Shown piece after piece: positions 44,851-57,085 of a stretch of DNA of 64,000 bases. How positions within the stretch are numbered: position 1 is the first letter of the stretch; every line of letters begins with the position of its first letter. The notes below the pieces were generated by a model. That model searched no databases, was not told the DNA's origin, and worked only from the letters and a program-made list of their open reading frames with translations. Both the position numbers and the translations under genes were made by a program. This stretch comes from Silene latifolia (taxonomy: Eukaryota > Streptophyta > Magnoliopsida > Caryophyllales > Caryophyllaceae): NCBI RefSeq assembly GCF_048544455.1, contig NC_133526.1, positions 10,494,001 through 10,558,000 on the forward strand, read 5' to 3'.

Positions 44851-47800
44851 ATGGACTCCTCTAAGGTATGTTTTTTCTGGGTTTGTTTACCAATTTCAAC
44901 TTGTACCCTTTCATTTTGTTATGTGGGTTAAGCTAAAATGGCCATATTTCTAAAGAAATGATATGAAAATGTTGTGTTTGATTTGTAAAATTGGATGAAA
45001 TTCAATGTTATTAGCAGCATTTGTCCTTGATGGGAAAGACGGTGTAATACGGCGTGTTTTGATGTAATGATGTTGTTTGAGAGAGTATGTACAGTATAGC
45101 TTGACCCCATTTCCCAGTTCTTAGAATTTGTGAGGTTACTCCTTTCTCCACGGATTGTGTCTGTAATATGCCAAGTTTATACCTTTAGTAATGTAGGAGT
45201 TGTACCTTTAATTGCCGTGCAATTTGATTTGTAATATCCACTCAAGGGTCCGTAGAAGGGAGTTGAGATGATGAATTGAAGGGTGTCCTAGACACTGTAA
45301 TATAGAGAGGGAGGCTAGTAGTTTGGTTTCAGAGGAATTAAATTCTACTCCCTCCGTCCCCGTCATTTGTTTACTTGGATTCCAGTTATCTCAATCAATT
45401 GTTTACCTTTCCATTTTATGAATGCCTCTGAAGGGTAACTTGATCCTTCACACTCAATTTGATCCACTTGTCATCCAATAATTTGTCCATCCTCTTTCCT
45501 TTGTCTTTGTGCCAAAATCAAAGGTAAACAAATGATAGTACATTGTATTTGAAATGCATCATGAAACTACAATGTCCTTGAACATCTCAAGTAAGGTTTA
45601 CTTTTGTTCTTAAGTTTTAAAATCAGGATATTTAGATTTTGACCATAAATTGGATTATGTATCGTACATCAACTTGTGTTACCTTGATGCGAGGGTGCTT
45701 CTGAAGAGATAAAGGTTATACTTGTTCGAGATACTCCAATATAAATACGACATCATTGTAACACATTGTTCTTTGGAAAGAACTACTCTCTCCCATTTTA
45801 TTTGTTCTTCCCAAATTTTCCGGGCACAATAATTTTAGAATCAATATTTTGTTTCAACAAGTGAGAGCAAATGGGTCCTCAACCAAACAAACCAAATAAT
45901 CGAAACTTGAATCACCATTTCTAAGCACCATCTTAAACCACCATCAACCGCACCCCTCCCACTTTGACATTTTGACCATATCTCGCCACAATTAAACACC
46001 TCCAAAAAGTTTGATTTTTTTTTGCTGATTAATTAGAATACTTTGCTCGTGATTGTAGTGAATTTTGTGGGCTTATATACTTGAGCTCCCTTGGAACCCG
46101 ACAAAATGTTTGCTTTTTTTGCTGGTTTTTTTATTATTATATTTTACATATTAAGTTGATGTGTCGCAGGAGAATTTGTGAGTGTTTTAATGTTGCTTAT
46201 AGCTTTCTTCCCTTGAGTTTTATGTTTGTGTTTTGAGTTGTAACCTTTTTTTCTTATATTCTCTAATGTATTGGCTCGGGGATTGATTCTAATGTTGAGA
46301 TATGTGGACTGGTCGACGAATGCGTGCATTGTTTTCTCCTTAGCTTAAAAAGTGTGTGTGTGTGAGGCACGCCTAGGCTCAAGGCGCCAGCGAAATTGCC
46401 TCACCGGGGGTGCCTGAGGCGCATTACTATGCAATTCCATTCTAATTCTATTATTTTACCTTCTGTTTTCTTCCATATTCTGAAATTTCACTTATCCACG
46501 TGTTAGCCCTCTTTATAAAAACAAAAGCGCGACTATTGTTTCACTAAAAACTTATAAATATACATGTTCGTTTACAAAATCAGTATGCCTCGTGTTGGTA
46601 AGGCGCGTGTCTTGTGCCTTACGCCTCGTCGCCTTCAGACCCCATCGTCTCAGTGTGGCTCGCATCTTCTCAAGCTATACTTTTCTTCATTGTTCCTGCT
46701 AAAGTTTTTCCTTTTTCTTTTTCTTTTTCTTTTTCTTTTTCTTTTTCTAAAGAGTGGGAAAGATTGAAGTTGCATTGTACTAAGTTTCTGATAAATGCTA
46801 TGTGTTGAGACTTGAAAAGAGGGCATAGTAGTCTATTACTCTATTGTTTTCATGGTCTTAGTTGGAGGTCTTGTAGGAGTGAAACAATGAAATTGGAACT
46901 TCTGTTTAAACAAAATGTTACCGAGTTTATTTGCTGAGTAATCTAAATTCATGATTATGCTTCTAAAACAATTACGATTGCATGTAAGGTGTTGAAGTGT
47001 GTATGAGGCATCCAGGGTGTTCCTCTGTTTAAGAATTGGATTTATCTCATCTTAATTGTCATGAATAACAGGTAATATTATTCGGATCATTCACTGCAGA
47101 CGAGATAAAGTCTTTGCAAAACAAAGCATCTGAGAATATTCAAGTGCCTGTGCACAAGACAGAAATCCAATTTGGTTCATTGCCCCTGGTTGTAGGGGAA
47201 GTATCGAGTGTCCCAGGCAGTGGAACTGGTAAAACACTTGCTTCATCTGTAAAGTTTGCAAATTCAGTTAAGAAAGACACTGATTTGGTGGGAAAAAAGC
47301 CCATCATAAAAGGTGTTGAAAGTAAACCCAAAGAAAATGGAAGTGTTGATGGTCCCAAAAATTGCAGTTCGCTGAGTAACGATGTTCTGGCTAAAAGAGC
47401 TGTTAGTCCTGACTTGTCTTCATTGTGCCTGTCGAATAATTATGGAGCTTTTCTTCTGCAACCTTCCATAAGTACTCCCAAAGTTGATCTGGATTCAAGG
47501 CCCAAGATCTCATATCCAAATGGTGTCCATAATGAGTCACCCATGTTTGTGCCTGCTAAATATGATGGGAAAAAAGGGTCAAACGGCTTCATTACTACTG
47601 CTTGCGATTTGCTTCCCCGTGGCCTGATCAATGCTGGGAATTTATGTTTCCTAAATGCAACATTACAGGCACTTTTATCCTGTTCCCCATTTGTAAAACT
47701 TTTGCAGGAACTCAGAACTCGTGAAATTTCTAAGGTATGTTTTGGGTTGTATACATATGAAGCAATCTTTGGAATGTTGTGCTCAGTTGGACTGACGTGT

Positions 47801-50800
47801 CCTCATGTTTTCCAATTACATGTTTAGGTTGACTATCCAACATTGATTGCATTTGTGGATTTTCTATCAGAGTTTGACATGCCCCCTAATTCAAACTCAA
47901 GGAAGAAAGACTCAACTGATATAGAGATTGGTAGACCTTTCAGCCCTGCTATGTTTGAAGATGTCGTGAAGAACTTTACTCCAGATGTGCCAAGTGGTTT
48001 CTCTGGCAGGACAAGGTTTCTATTTCTTTTAAATTAGTTCTAACGAGTAACGTTCTTTGAACTCTAGCGCAGTGGCTCCTTATTCAGGATTTCAGCCAAT
48101 TACCTTGTTCTTGGTAGCTTAAACCTTTTTCATATTGGTCAGTGTCGTATCTACTAGAACGCTAGTCTTATCTTTGTTGTAGATATTGTTCTTTCACCAA
48201 CTAGTTTCAGCAACTCATACACAAATGACATGAAAGATGACTGCAGTTGAATCTCGTGCAAGTTGTACAATAGCTCCTGTAATTTGTAGAAATGAGTTTT
48301 AGGTTTTGCCATGCTTCAGTTTCTCTATGTGACTATGTGTAGTTGTAGAAGGCCTTAATGCAAGAATTTATCAGGGCTATGTATATGCTTTGTTAATCTC
48401 ATGCTTGTAACAAATGAAGAATATATGACAGAATAATAGAAACAATTTTGAAGTATGTTTGAAATCCATGTGCATTATTCTTGTTGTAGTTGTGTCCCAT
48501 ATCCTGTGTGCAGGAAAAGTAGTATTTATTAGCAGTAAACCCATTAGTGTATTGGTAAAGTGCTCTAGTTTACTTCCAGAAAGGCAGAAAGCTGTATATC
48601 CAATTCTTGTCAGATGAACTAAAGCGGAGCTCAGGGAAAGTATGACTGAGCGGGGAATCCGACACGTCTTTTTCTATCCTGACTAGTGACTACCACCACC
48701 TTTTTCTCCACTGCCATTTCCCTCTGTTCTTTTGTGACTATTTTATGCATGTGGTGCATATCATGTTTGCGATGGTTTATCCAAACAAATTATGCTTTTG
48801 ATATGCAATTTCTCACATCTGCTCTACTTGATATCCAAAATAGAATACTTGCTCGTCATTGGTGATGAACCTCAGATACACTTCATGCAGGAGCATGCGA
48901 AAAAAATAATCGGATATGAGTTTGAACTTTGAAGTTGCTAGTTTGTTACTATAGTGGAAGTTAAGAGAAAAGTATGGTAAATATGTTTTGTCTGACTGTG
49001 AGCCACTTTATTGTCACCATTTTGGGGGCTTCGTCTGTTATTTGTGTCTCTTCTTTATCAGGTTTGTCAATTGAATTACCTATTTGTAAGTGACCCCTTG
49101 CGTTGTTACTTAGTTGCTCAGTGGTACATATTGTCTTCCTTGGCTGGCATAGTTACTTTGTTGTTTTATGGCTGTAATAACTGTTAAGAGACATTTTTGG
49201 TTTTGGCTTTCTAAAACCCTATAATAACTGATATATAATTATCATGCAGGCAAGAGGATGCTCAAGAATTCTTAAGCTTTATGATGGACCGATTGCATGA
49301 TGAACTGCTCAAGCTTGGCGGTCAGTTTTCTGGTATGGGTGGGAATAAGTCATCTCTTGTGTCGTCATCGGATGATGATGAGTGGGAGACTGTTGGTCCT
49401 AAGAACAAATCAGCTGTGACTAGAACTCAAAGCTTCGTCCCATCGGAATTAAGTGCAATATTTGGTGGAGAATTGAATAGTGTTGTTAAGGCAAAAGGTA
49501 AGTGATATTGTGTATTACTCTCATGTGTTTTGTTGCTTTGTAATGGCCGTTGTTGTACGTATTTTACTTGCCTAAGCACATTAAGCTTTTGGTGCACCCT
49601 TACTTCGTAAGTATCTTTGGAGTTTATGTGAAAGGCTTGGCCTACAAAACTAACAAAAGTAGCCCAACTAGGACAGCGTAAGAAAATCAAATATTTTAAG
49701 GAAAAATTAGTAATAATTACCTTTTATATATCACTTTTTACATATAACTACTTGCATAAAAGATTTCAAATTTTACTACCTACTAGGCTCTACATTTTAG
49801 AAATTGCTACCATAAGTGTTCAGGCGAAAAAAAAGAAGCAAACGACCGATATACCCTTTAATTTTCCATTAATTACAGCTTTATCATCATCCTCCTCTTT
49901 CATCCTTCTCTATTACATCTTCCACATTTCACAAACCTAATTAATTTCAATTTCAACAAGTTTCCTCAAATTTCAGAATTTTTGTTGCTCTAACCTCTCA
50001 TCAACCCCCGAATTTTGGGACCTACTCAAACACGTTTTCCATCTTCGAAATGACCAAAATCTAACTTCAAAGTTACGTAGAACCAATTCTTGGTTCCTTT
50101 TCCCAGTTTGTTATATGGTTAACTGAATGTTTCATAGATAAGGGAAATAATTGGATTTGAGAAAGTTTGATTTTTTTGGGTACTTTTTTTGAGGGTTTAT
50201 GAAATATTTTTTTTTTCGGAAGAGAATAATGAAAGATTAGTAAGAAAGAAGATGAAGCATAGAGAAGATTTATGGGCCGAGGGTTACTTTAAAAAGTTTC
50301 TTTTTGAAATTTGAGTAAAGAAAGAGGATACAGATGAACAAGAGAGAAGATTGAGGAGGATGAAGATGGAGGGAGAAGATGAAGGAGTTAAATGAGTAAT
50401 GAACTATTATAGGGGAATTTCGGGGATAAATGAGATTTAGTAGGAGACTAGAGGAGGAGATTTTAAAAAGTCGCCGGATTTTGCAAAACAAAATTAATCA
50501 AATTTCTGTTTTAGTAGCAATTTGTAAATGTAATGAATTTATTAGGCAGTAAGTTTCAAAGTTTTTTATATATGGTAATTGTTTGTAAGGTGATATATAA
50601 TAGATTGTTACTATCAATTTTTTCCTTGTTTTTATTCATTTTTTTCCGTTTTTACTTGCATCTCTGATTTCAAGATATATAGGTCTTCAATACACTGTTA
50701 GGGTCTATGCCCTTCCATTTTCACTATTTAACTTGTTTTGAGTTAGGAGTAGGGACCATGTGTTGCTCTCTATTTAGTGAAAGGCGGGACTGAGCTAATC

Positions 50801-53800
50801 GCACTGAGTTTGTTGACCAAAGAATTCACTTCACATATGAGAATTCTATGTATGGCCTGTAGCAGTTCAACCTAATGTGCGTCTTAGGATGGGATATAAT
50901 TTTGAAAAATTGTCAGTTTCATGGTACTAATCTTGGTTTAATATGAGACTTAGTCTTGTAATTAGTTGGCGTGGCCTTACCTCAGTTGTTGAGTCATAAA
51001 TGCGGCTGATACTGCTTCAAATCGTGCTCATGGTGACGCTCATAATCTTGATAACTTGGTCACTATGTGTAGTGGTCAAGATTTAATACCATTGTCGGTA
51101 GTGTTGAGACTTTCACATTTATTGCAAATCCCAATGGTTTAGAACTTCAAGTCCCTAATGGCCTTCAGATTTACTGTTCTAGTGCCTCAGTTGATTACAA
51201 AGGCCATGGCAGTGTGCTGTCTTTCACTCTTGAGACCTGCTACTTGTGGGTAGTGTGTTTTTGCAGCTTGGGGGTTATGTTGCTGTTTTTGTATTTGCAA
51301 GTTTTTGGTGTTATTATTTTCTTTCTTATGGTATGTGAAAGTACTTGACATTTGGTCTTAATCCTGCAATTTCTATTTTTTTACAAGTTAGTTTAGACCA
51401 CTTGTACTTAAAAAACTTTGATATCAATATTTTGAATGCTGATACATCATGTGTCATTTGATTGATTTGGTCATTTGGACACATACTTTCGTTGACGTTG
51501 ATATTCAAATAGTTTTGATCGAGTTACACTTACACATACTAAAAAGAAAAAAAATCAGTTTAAATCGGTTCTGATCTGTTTAGATAAGTTCGTTTTATTT
51601 AGGATGTCTATTGAAATACCACGGACCTTTTCTGCTACTTCCTTTTTGTTAAGGTCTCTGACTAAATTCAAGTACTAAAACAGGCGTAGACTACCCGGTG
51701 TGTATGCTGACTCGCTGGACAGTTGTGATAGTAAGAAAGAAACTAGCCATTTTTTGATTGATTAGTTTTCAGGTTGAACTATTCTGGCTGTTTCTTGTCT
51801 GCTCCTCCTTTTTCCAGTGCTTGAGCCAGATGTCTTAAATGTACAATAACATTACTTAGGGCCTCCAAGGTTCTTGCCCCTTGGTACACCTATGTTTTGA
51901 GAGCTGTTTCCGAATCAAATGCTTATTAGTGAGCCCTATGAATTCTATTTTATTGGTTGTATTATGTATGCCTTTCAAATTTAAGGCAATGATCGATTAT
52001 TTTCATCCGTGCTCCTTGCTTTACTGGTAATAAGTGATTTCTATTTACTACCTTATATATAGTGTCCGTTTGAGCTATGAGGTAGGAGAAAAGAGTGTGG
52101 TTAAACTCTGTCTGTTGTGATTAATGGCTGTAATCCCTCTCTGCATTAAATTTAAGGCAATTATCGATTTTTTCATTCGCACTCCTTGCTTTACTGGTGG
52201 CAAGTAATTTCTATTTACTGCCTTATTTACAGTGCCTGTTTGAGCTCTGAGGTAGGAGAAAAGAGTGTGGTTGCCTGTCTGTGTGATTAATGGCTGTCAT
52301 CCCTTTCTGCATGAAATAACTTCTGTTTTTTTTTTCAGTTACTAGCTTCAGTTGTCTTTGTGTTAGCAATGAAACTTTTCTACTCTAAACTGTTTTTCAA
52401 CCTTTTCTACAAGCATAAAATCTTGTTTTTTCTATGCTTCTAATCTACTGTGGTTGTGCCGAGCAGGAAACAAGGATTCTGCAACTGTCCAACCATACCT
52501 CTTACTTCATCTGGACATTTTCTCTGAGTCTGTGGTCAGAATTGAGGACGCCCTTCGATTATTCTCTGCACCCGAGACACTTGAAGGGTACCGAGCATCA
52601 AATACTGGGAAGGTAAACTGTAAACCTGCTAATTTAGTTAAAATAATGAATGAAAATGTCACCTTATATCTCTTCTCTTGTTATATTATGACTGCTAATT
52701 TTGTTGTGTTTTATCTAAATTAATTTTATATGTCACCTTATATCTCTTCTCTTGTTATACTCATCCCCTTTTGGGGCAAGCCTTCGTGGAAAGGTGGAAT
52801 TGGGTCTTCGATATGTTGGATTCTAGTCTAATAGACCTAGTAGAACACCCCCCCCCCCCGCGGCTTCTTTACTTTTGGCTGTGTTTCCCAATTACATGAG
52901 CTAACCTTGAGCATTAAAATTTCTGCCAATATAAGTTGAATGGTTTGTATTGAATAGAGAATATGGCTTCCTATTGTATTGTATCAATCTTATATTCTTA
53001 TGACACACTTTCCATGATTTTATCAAATGATGCACCACCGTTTTGGCACTCTTTTCCTTCACTGACGTACTTCTCTAGTTCTCTATGTGAAACTCTCTCT
53101 TTCGATTCAATTCATTCCATTTCAATCTGGACCAATTTTTTCTGCAAAAGCATAGTATGTGGGGGGTAAGGGCTATAAAAAGGTGATGTCAATTGGGTTT
53201 GTTGAGGGAAAAAAATAACACTATTTTGGACAATGTGATGAGGAAAAATTTCCCTAATAAAAATTGGGAAGACTTGATTGGAATCTGGCCACATGTCTCT
53301 TTTGTGAAGATGTTTCATGTTATTGGCCTAAATGAGATGTTGAAGTGTTGTGTCATGTCGGGATGTTGGACATGTGACATGTAGTTGAGATAAAGGCTCG
53401 AACACTACTAAGAAAAGGTCACTAGCGACAAAAACCTGTCGCAAACAGAAATTTGCTATGAACGGAAACGCTTTTGCGACAGATCAGTGAACTTGCAACA
53501 TATAAATGATTTTAGCGATGGAAAATCTGTCGCAGGCCCAATTCACATATTCACACCTTGTTTTCCATATGGCGGGCAAGTCTGTGATGGATTGTTTATT
53601 GATATGGTAGCTAACTGATTTTAATGCAAAATATAGGCGGGAGTTGTGAGTGCTAGCAAATCTATAAAGATACAAACTCTTTCGAAGATTATGATACTGC
53701 ACCTGATGCGCTTCAGCTATGGGAGCCAAGGAAGCACCAAATTGCATAAGCCTGTCCAATTCCCGCTTGAATTGGTGTTAGGTCGTGAGCTTCTTGTCTC

Positions 53801-55106
53801 ACCTGTGAATGAGGCAAGTATTACGAACCCTTCGCTTGCCCTCCATGTGGGTCTTTTATTTCGTTCAAGCTTATTTGTAGGACATTAAGATTGGCAAATT
53901 GACAAGCATGTTCCATTTGCATTAGTTCTAGTTGACAAAATGCTTAATCTGTCCTGCATGAATTATTGTAGTTCATTTTGCATACATATATTACTATATT
54001 CTTCCAGCGAGGTCTCAGAGGGATGTTTCCTGTTCCCTGTACTCCAATTCTTCATATAACTGGCATACCTGTGAGGCTGTTACCACACTCGATACTCCAA
54101 TTATTGTGTACGACCTTGGACATTGATGTTGAAACAAAAACATGAGTATTTTATTAAAGTAGCTCAGCCTGACACTTGGACATGCGGGTCATATTGGATG
54201 TTTTGAACGGAGTCTTTGTAACATAACCTGTGCCTAACCAAATAAAGTTCTTGTTGACAGCTAATGTTGTGTTCCCTGTCCAACATGTTATTCAAAACAT
54301 GTTTGATTCCCCTTATATCTAAAAAAGATTATAGTTTAGCCAGACACAAATGATTTTCAGTATTTTGTTTAAAAGTTAAATCCTGTTGGAAAAGGATGAA
54401 TCTAATACAAATATTTCAACCTCCGGAGATGGATGAATATAATGCTATATTTCAACGTCTTGTTCAGATACTATTGTGATGCCATGAGAGAATTAGACCC
54501 ATTAAGTTGTGTTATCACTTATCAGTGAGGTTTACCTGATTTAATGGGATCTTTGAGTTCTGAAACGTTGGCTGTATTCGGTATTTCTTTCAGAACAGTA
54601 GGTGACACTGTCGGGAAACTTGATTTTCTCTTAAGATAAACTCCCTCAGATTATCTGTTTCCTTGTCTTTTTTTCACATTCAGAAAATCGGATTCTAGTA
54701 CGGTCAGTATAGTTTCCAAAAGTCCGAATATCTTATTGTATCTGTAGCCAGTGACACAATGATACCACGTTTTCAGTATTACTCCCCCGTCCCTAGTATG
54801 AGGTTTTGCATTCCTTACAATTGCCAAAGAGAAACAAGTATATGTTGAAATGAAAACGTACTCCTAGGAAACAAAATCTGATAGATTTTGTTTTGCATTT
54901 TCTCTCAGGGAAGAAAGTACGAACTTGTTGCTACAATCACTCATCACGGAAGAAACCCTTCGAAGGGCCATTATACTGCTGATGCCCGTCATGCTAATGG
55001 TAAATGGTTACGGTTTGATGATGCATCTGTCACTGCTATACCAACAAACAAGGTCTTACATGATCAGGCATATGTACTTTTCTACAAGCAAGTTAAGTGT
55101 AGTTGA
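44851..55106 (+). CDS. UBP24: Ubiquitin carboxyl-terminal hydrolase 24-like (UBP24), copy 1
   Basis: A ubiquitin-specific cysteine protease that removes ubiquitin from proteins. Seven exons: 44851-44865, 47072-47734, 47828-48015, 49250-49497, 52467-52612, 53637-53813 and 54909-55106, giving 544 residues (Arabidopsis UBP24 is about 550). Exon 1 codes only MDSSK, followed by VILFGSFT. The first ~185 residues are low-complexity, Ser/Lys-rich and variable. The Cys box [12 protein letters not shown] puts the catalytic Cys at about 197; QEDAQEF follows at about 290; the His box [14 protein letters not shown] has the catalytic His at about 500, then LRFDD. The last intron uses a GC donor (GAG|GCAAGT), needed for the phase to match. 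A CT-rich leader precedes the ATG. Introns 1, 4 and 5 carry repeats. A tandem copy starts 12.2 kb downstream. Confidence 0.93.
45348..45538. mobile_element. Stowaway-like MITE in intron 1 of UBP24 copy 1
   Basis: Left end CTCCCTCCGTCCCCGTCATT; the right end complements it from the ATCATTTGTTTACC part inward but lacks the outermost bases. TA flanks it. The same intron position in UBP24 copy 2 (about 57630) is empty, so the insertion came after the gene duplication. Confidence 0.82.
46355..46690. repeat. GCGCC/GGCGC-rich repeat in UBP24 intron 1, copy 1
   Basis: GGCACGCCTAGGC, CAAGGCGCCAGC, TGAGGCGCATT, AAGGCGCGTGTC and TTACGCCTCGTCGCC cluster here. The same block is at 58590-58920 in the other gene copy, so it predates the duplication. 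The class is unknown. Confidence 0.6.
46710..46747 (+). repeat. (CTTTTT)n microsatellite in intron 1 of UBP24 copy 1
   Basis: About six hexamer units. The matching site in copy 2 (about 58955) has only a short T/C run, so the array expanded in copy 1 or shrank in copy 2. Confidence 0.85.
49712..50610. mobile_element. Long-TIR element in UBP24 intron 4, copy 1
   Basis: Inverted arms of roughly 100 bp: the left includes TTATATATCACTTTTTACAT and TTTTAGAAATTGCTACC; the right includes GTAGCAATTTGTAAATGTAA and AAGGTGATATATAATAG. About 0.9 kb with no coding capacity. An orthologous copy is in intron 4 of the other gene (61850-62790), so insertion came before duplication. Confidence 0.6.
51978..52318 (+). 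repeat. ~170-bp tandem duplication in UBP24 intron 4, copy 1
   Basis: A unit starting AAATTTAAGGCAAT and including CTCCTTGCTTTACTGGT and GAGGTAGGAGAAAAGAGTG occurs twice with some divergence. The end of the window in copy 2 shows only the final part of the unit once. Confidence 0.75.
53404..53550 (+). mobile_element. CACTA-type transposon terminus in UBP24 intron 5
   Basis: CACTACTAAGAAAAGGTCAC is followed by repeated subterminal motifs (AGCGACAAA, CTGTCGC, TTGCGACAG, AGCGATGG, CTGTCGCAG) in both orientations, as in plant CACTA elements. The opposite end was not found, so it is probably a truncated copy. Confidence 0.55.
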
Positions 55107-56240
55107 TGAGGCCGAAGATAGGTTCATGTTAACTTTTGGGCCAGATCCTCTTTGACCATATTTGCCAGGACTGGAGGGTCAGATTAGTTGCCTTCCTCAG
55201 TAATGAGTGAGGATCATTTGTTCGTCTTCTACTATCCCATGCCCGCCCTTTCCCTTTAGCACATCAACATACACGCATTTCCCTCTTATTTATTTCAGTT
55301 GTTGATGTGTTAAAATTACGAGTGAATTATGAGTCTTTGAAATCAATACGCTTGTAGAGATGGGAGCTACAGGCGAAGATGGAAGTTGTAAGCTAATCTC
55401 TGATGGCGTGTGCTTGGGCCGTTATGCTTTATGAACAATGTCACTGATGTAAGCTAATCTTTTATGTAGATTCCATTATTGTGTAGGAAGATACAAAATT
55501 CGGACTAGTACGTAGCACACGTTTTTCATACCGCAAGGGTAATTTGTTTATTGGCTACCGTGTTAACAAAAAAACTACTGAGTAAAGCCCAAGTTCCTGT
55601 TCAGAATAGCCATGTCATACTCATGCGTTCTTCTAACTACGATATTAAGGTGTAATTTAGAGTAAAATTTTCAGTTTACCTGCGACAGTTTTATTGCCCA
55701 CAATTCATCAAAGTATATTGTTGTATCGAGTACAACGGTCTTGTAATGTTGATGCATCCCATTTGTTTATACTCATGGAGCATAATGTAATCGTTGTACA
55801 ACTACGCGTCTTGCATGAAACAAACTCTCGCTACCTATTTAAAACCGGAAGCTTTTTAATCTTGTCAATCGCGTACTTGGGTCTTTTTCTATATAACTTT
55901 TGTATATTTTACTCGTCATTGGATTGTATCAACAGTTGTACGTACAAATAAGTACAAGTAACTTTATGTCTGTGAACTTCATTATAAAGTTTTTGAATTT
56001 TGTTGTAAATTTTACAAGTTTTGATGTTAATTTTCCAAACTCAGTCACATAAATGTTGAGCTAAGAAAGTTACGATATTACTACTCATATGAAATAATAC
56101 ATAGGAACTCGGTTATATTTTTCACAAAAATATTGAGGTCAAGAAACTACAATGTAACTCGTAACGATATATATATAAGCTTAGTTAGATTTGAGTATAT
56201 TGACCCCTATAGATACAATTCCCTTTCTGCCTTAATTTTG
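55107..56240. other. 3' UTR and spacer after UBP24 copy 1
   Basis: The first several hundred bases are probably the 3' UTR. No other gene is seen. Confidence 0.45.
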
Positions 56241-56249
56241 GCACATTTT

Positions 56250-56590
56250 AGTTTAGTTCAGTTATAAATTATAATCAATTCAGTTTAACTCATTTCTTCA
56301 CAAATTAACTCTTACTTGAATTTAGTTCAGCCTTATTGAGTTTAGCTCCTTTCAGCCGGAAAAAACAAGACCTTAGTAGACCCAACCCGAAACCCGAACT
56401 CAAGGTCCGAGTGACCCAAAACCCGAATTGATCCGACCACTATAACCCGACCCGAATGTTTATTGTTGCAAACTGATTATTATCAATGAATAATTCGATA
56501 ATAGTTAACACGAAAATGACCCAAATCCGAAGCCAGCAAACCGGAAATTGACCTGATCCGAACTGACCCGACCGGATTGACCCGTTTGCT
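56250..56590. repeat. Composite repeat: TTCAGCTC-periodic block plus GACCCGA block, copy 2
   Basis: The left part (to about 56355) is the ~10-bp TTCAG/TTTAG/TTCAAT tract; the right part is GACCCGA-rich and closely matches 14490-14690. The TTCAG tract is inverted relative to the 14390 copy, while the GACCCGA part keeps the same orientation. Confidence 0.65.
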
Positions 56591-56820
56591 AAGTCTAGGC
56601 CTTAGCCTTCATTTTTCTGTTACATGGCAAATTATTTCTCCTTCAATATATGAGATATTTGGCTAGAAAACGTTAATATATTATCGGGTAACAGACGGAT
56701 CTTATATCGGGCAAGTCGGATCCGTTTTGCCGAGTCAGGTCGGATCGGACTTTGGCCCAGACTAATTCGGAGCAATTAGAATGAGGCCTTGTGAAATGTT
56801 TGGGTCTCCGTAGTTGCACA
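56591..56820. other. Upstream region of UBP24 copy 2
   Basis: Contains more GGATCGGAC-type motifs and no gene. Sequence similarity to copy 1 begins only at about 56825 (about 44605 in copy 1). Confidence 0.4.
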
Positions 56821-56850
56821 ATAGAGAAGGGACGAACAACCCTCTCCCCT

Positions 56851-56871
56851 TTCTCTCTCTCTCTCTCTCTA
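56851..56871 (+). repeat. (CT)n microsatellite in the UBP24 copy 2 leader
   Basis: About ten CT units in the pyrimidine-rich presumed 5' UTR. Copy 1 has a much shorter CT run at the matching place. Confidence 0.8.
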
Positions 56872-57085
56872 TCTTCCTCCTAACCCTAAATTCGCAGTCT
56901 CCTTCTTTGTTCTTCCCCAATTCAATTGAATTATACCAGAATAACACACTCACTTTGTTGGAAAAAGTTGAAGCTCAACAATACTCCGTATACACACACC
57001 AATCTCTTGTTATTTTCTCTTTTCATGTCTTCACCAATTACTCTCTTCACTTCTCTACTTATCTTTGTTTCTCACTGCTTTCACT

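Noticed and set aside
52851-52861. Poly(C) run near a GCGG motif as a regulatory site
   Set aside because: A single homopolymer in an intron with no partner motif; it may also be a sequencing artefact.
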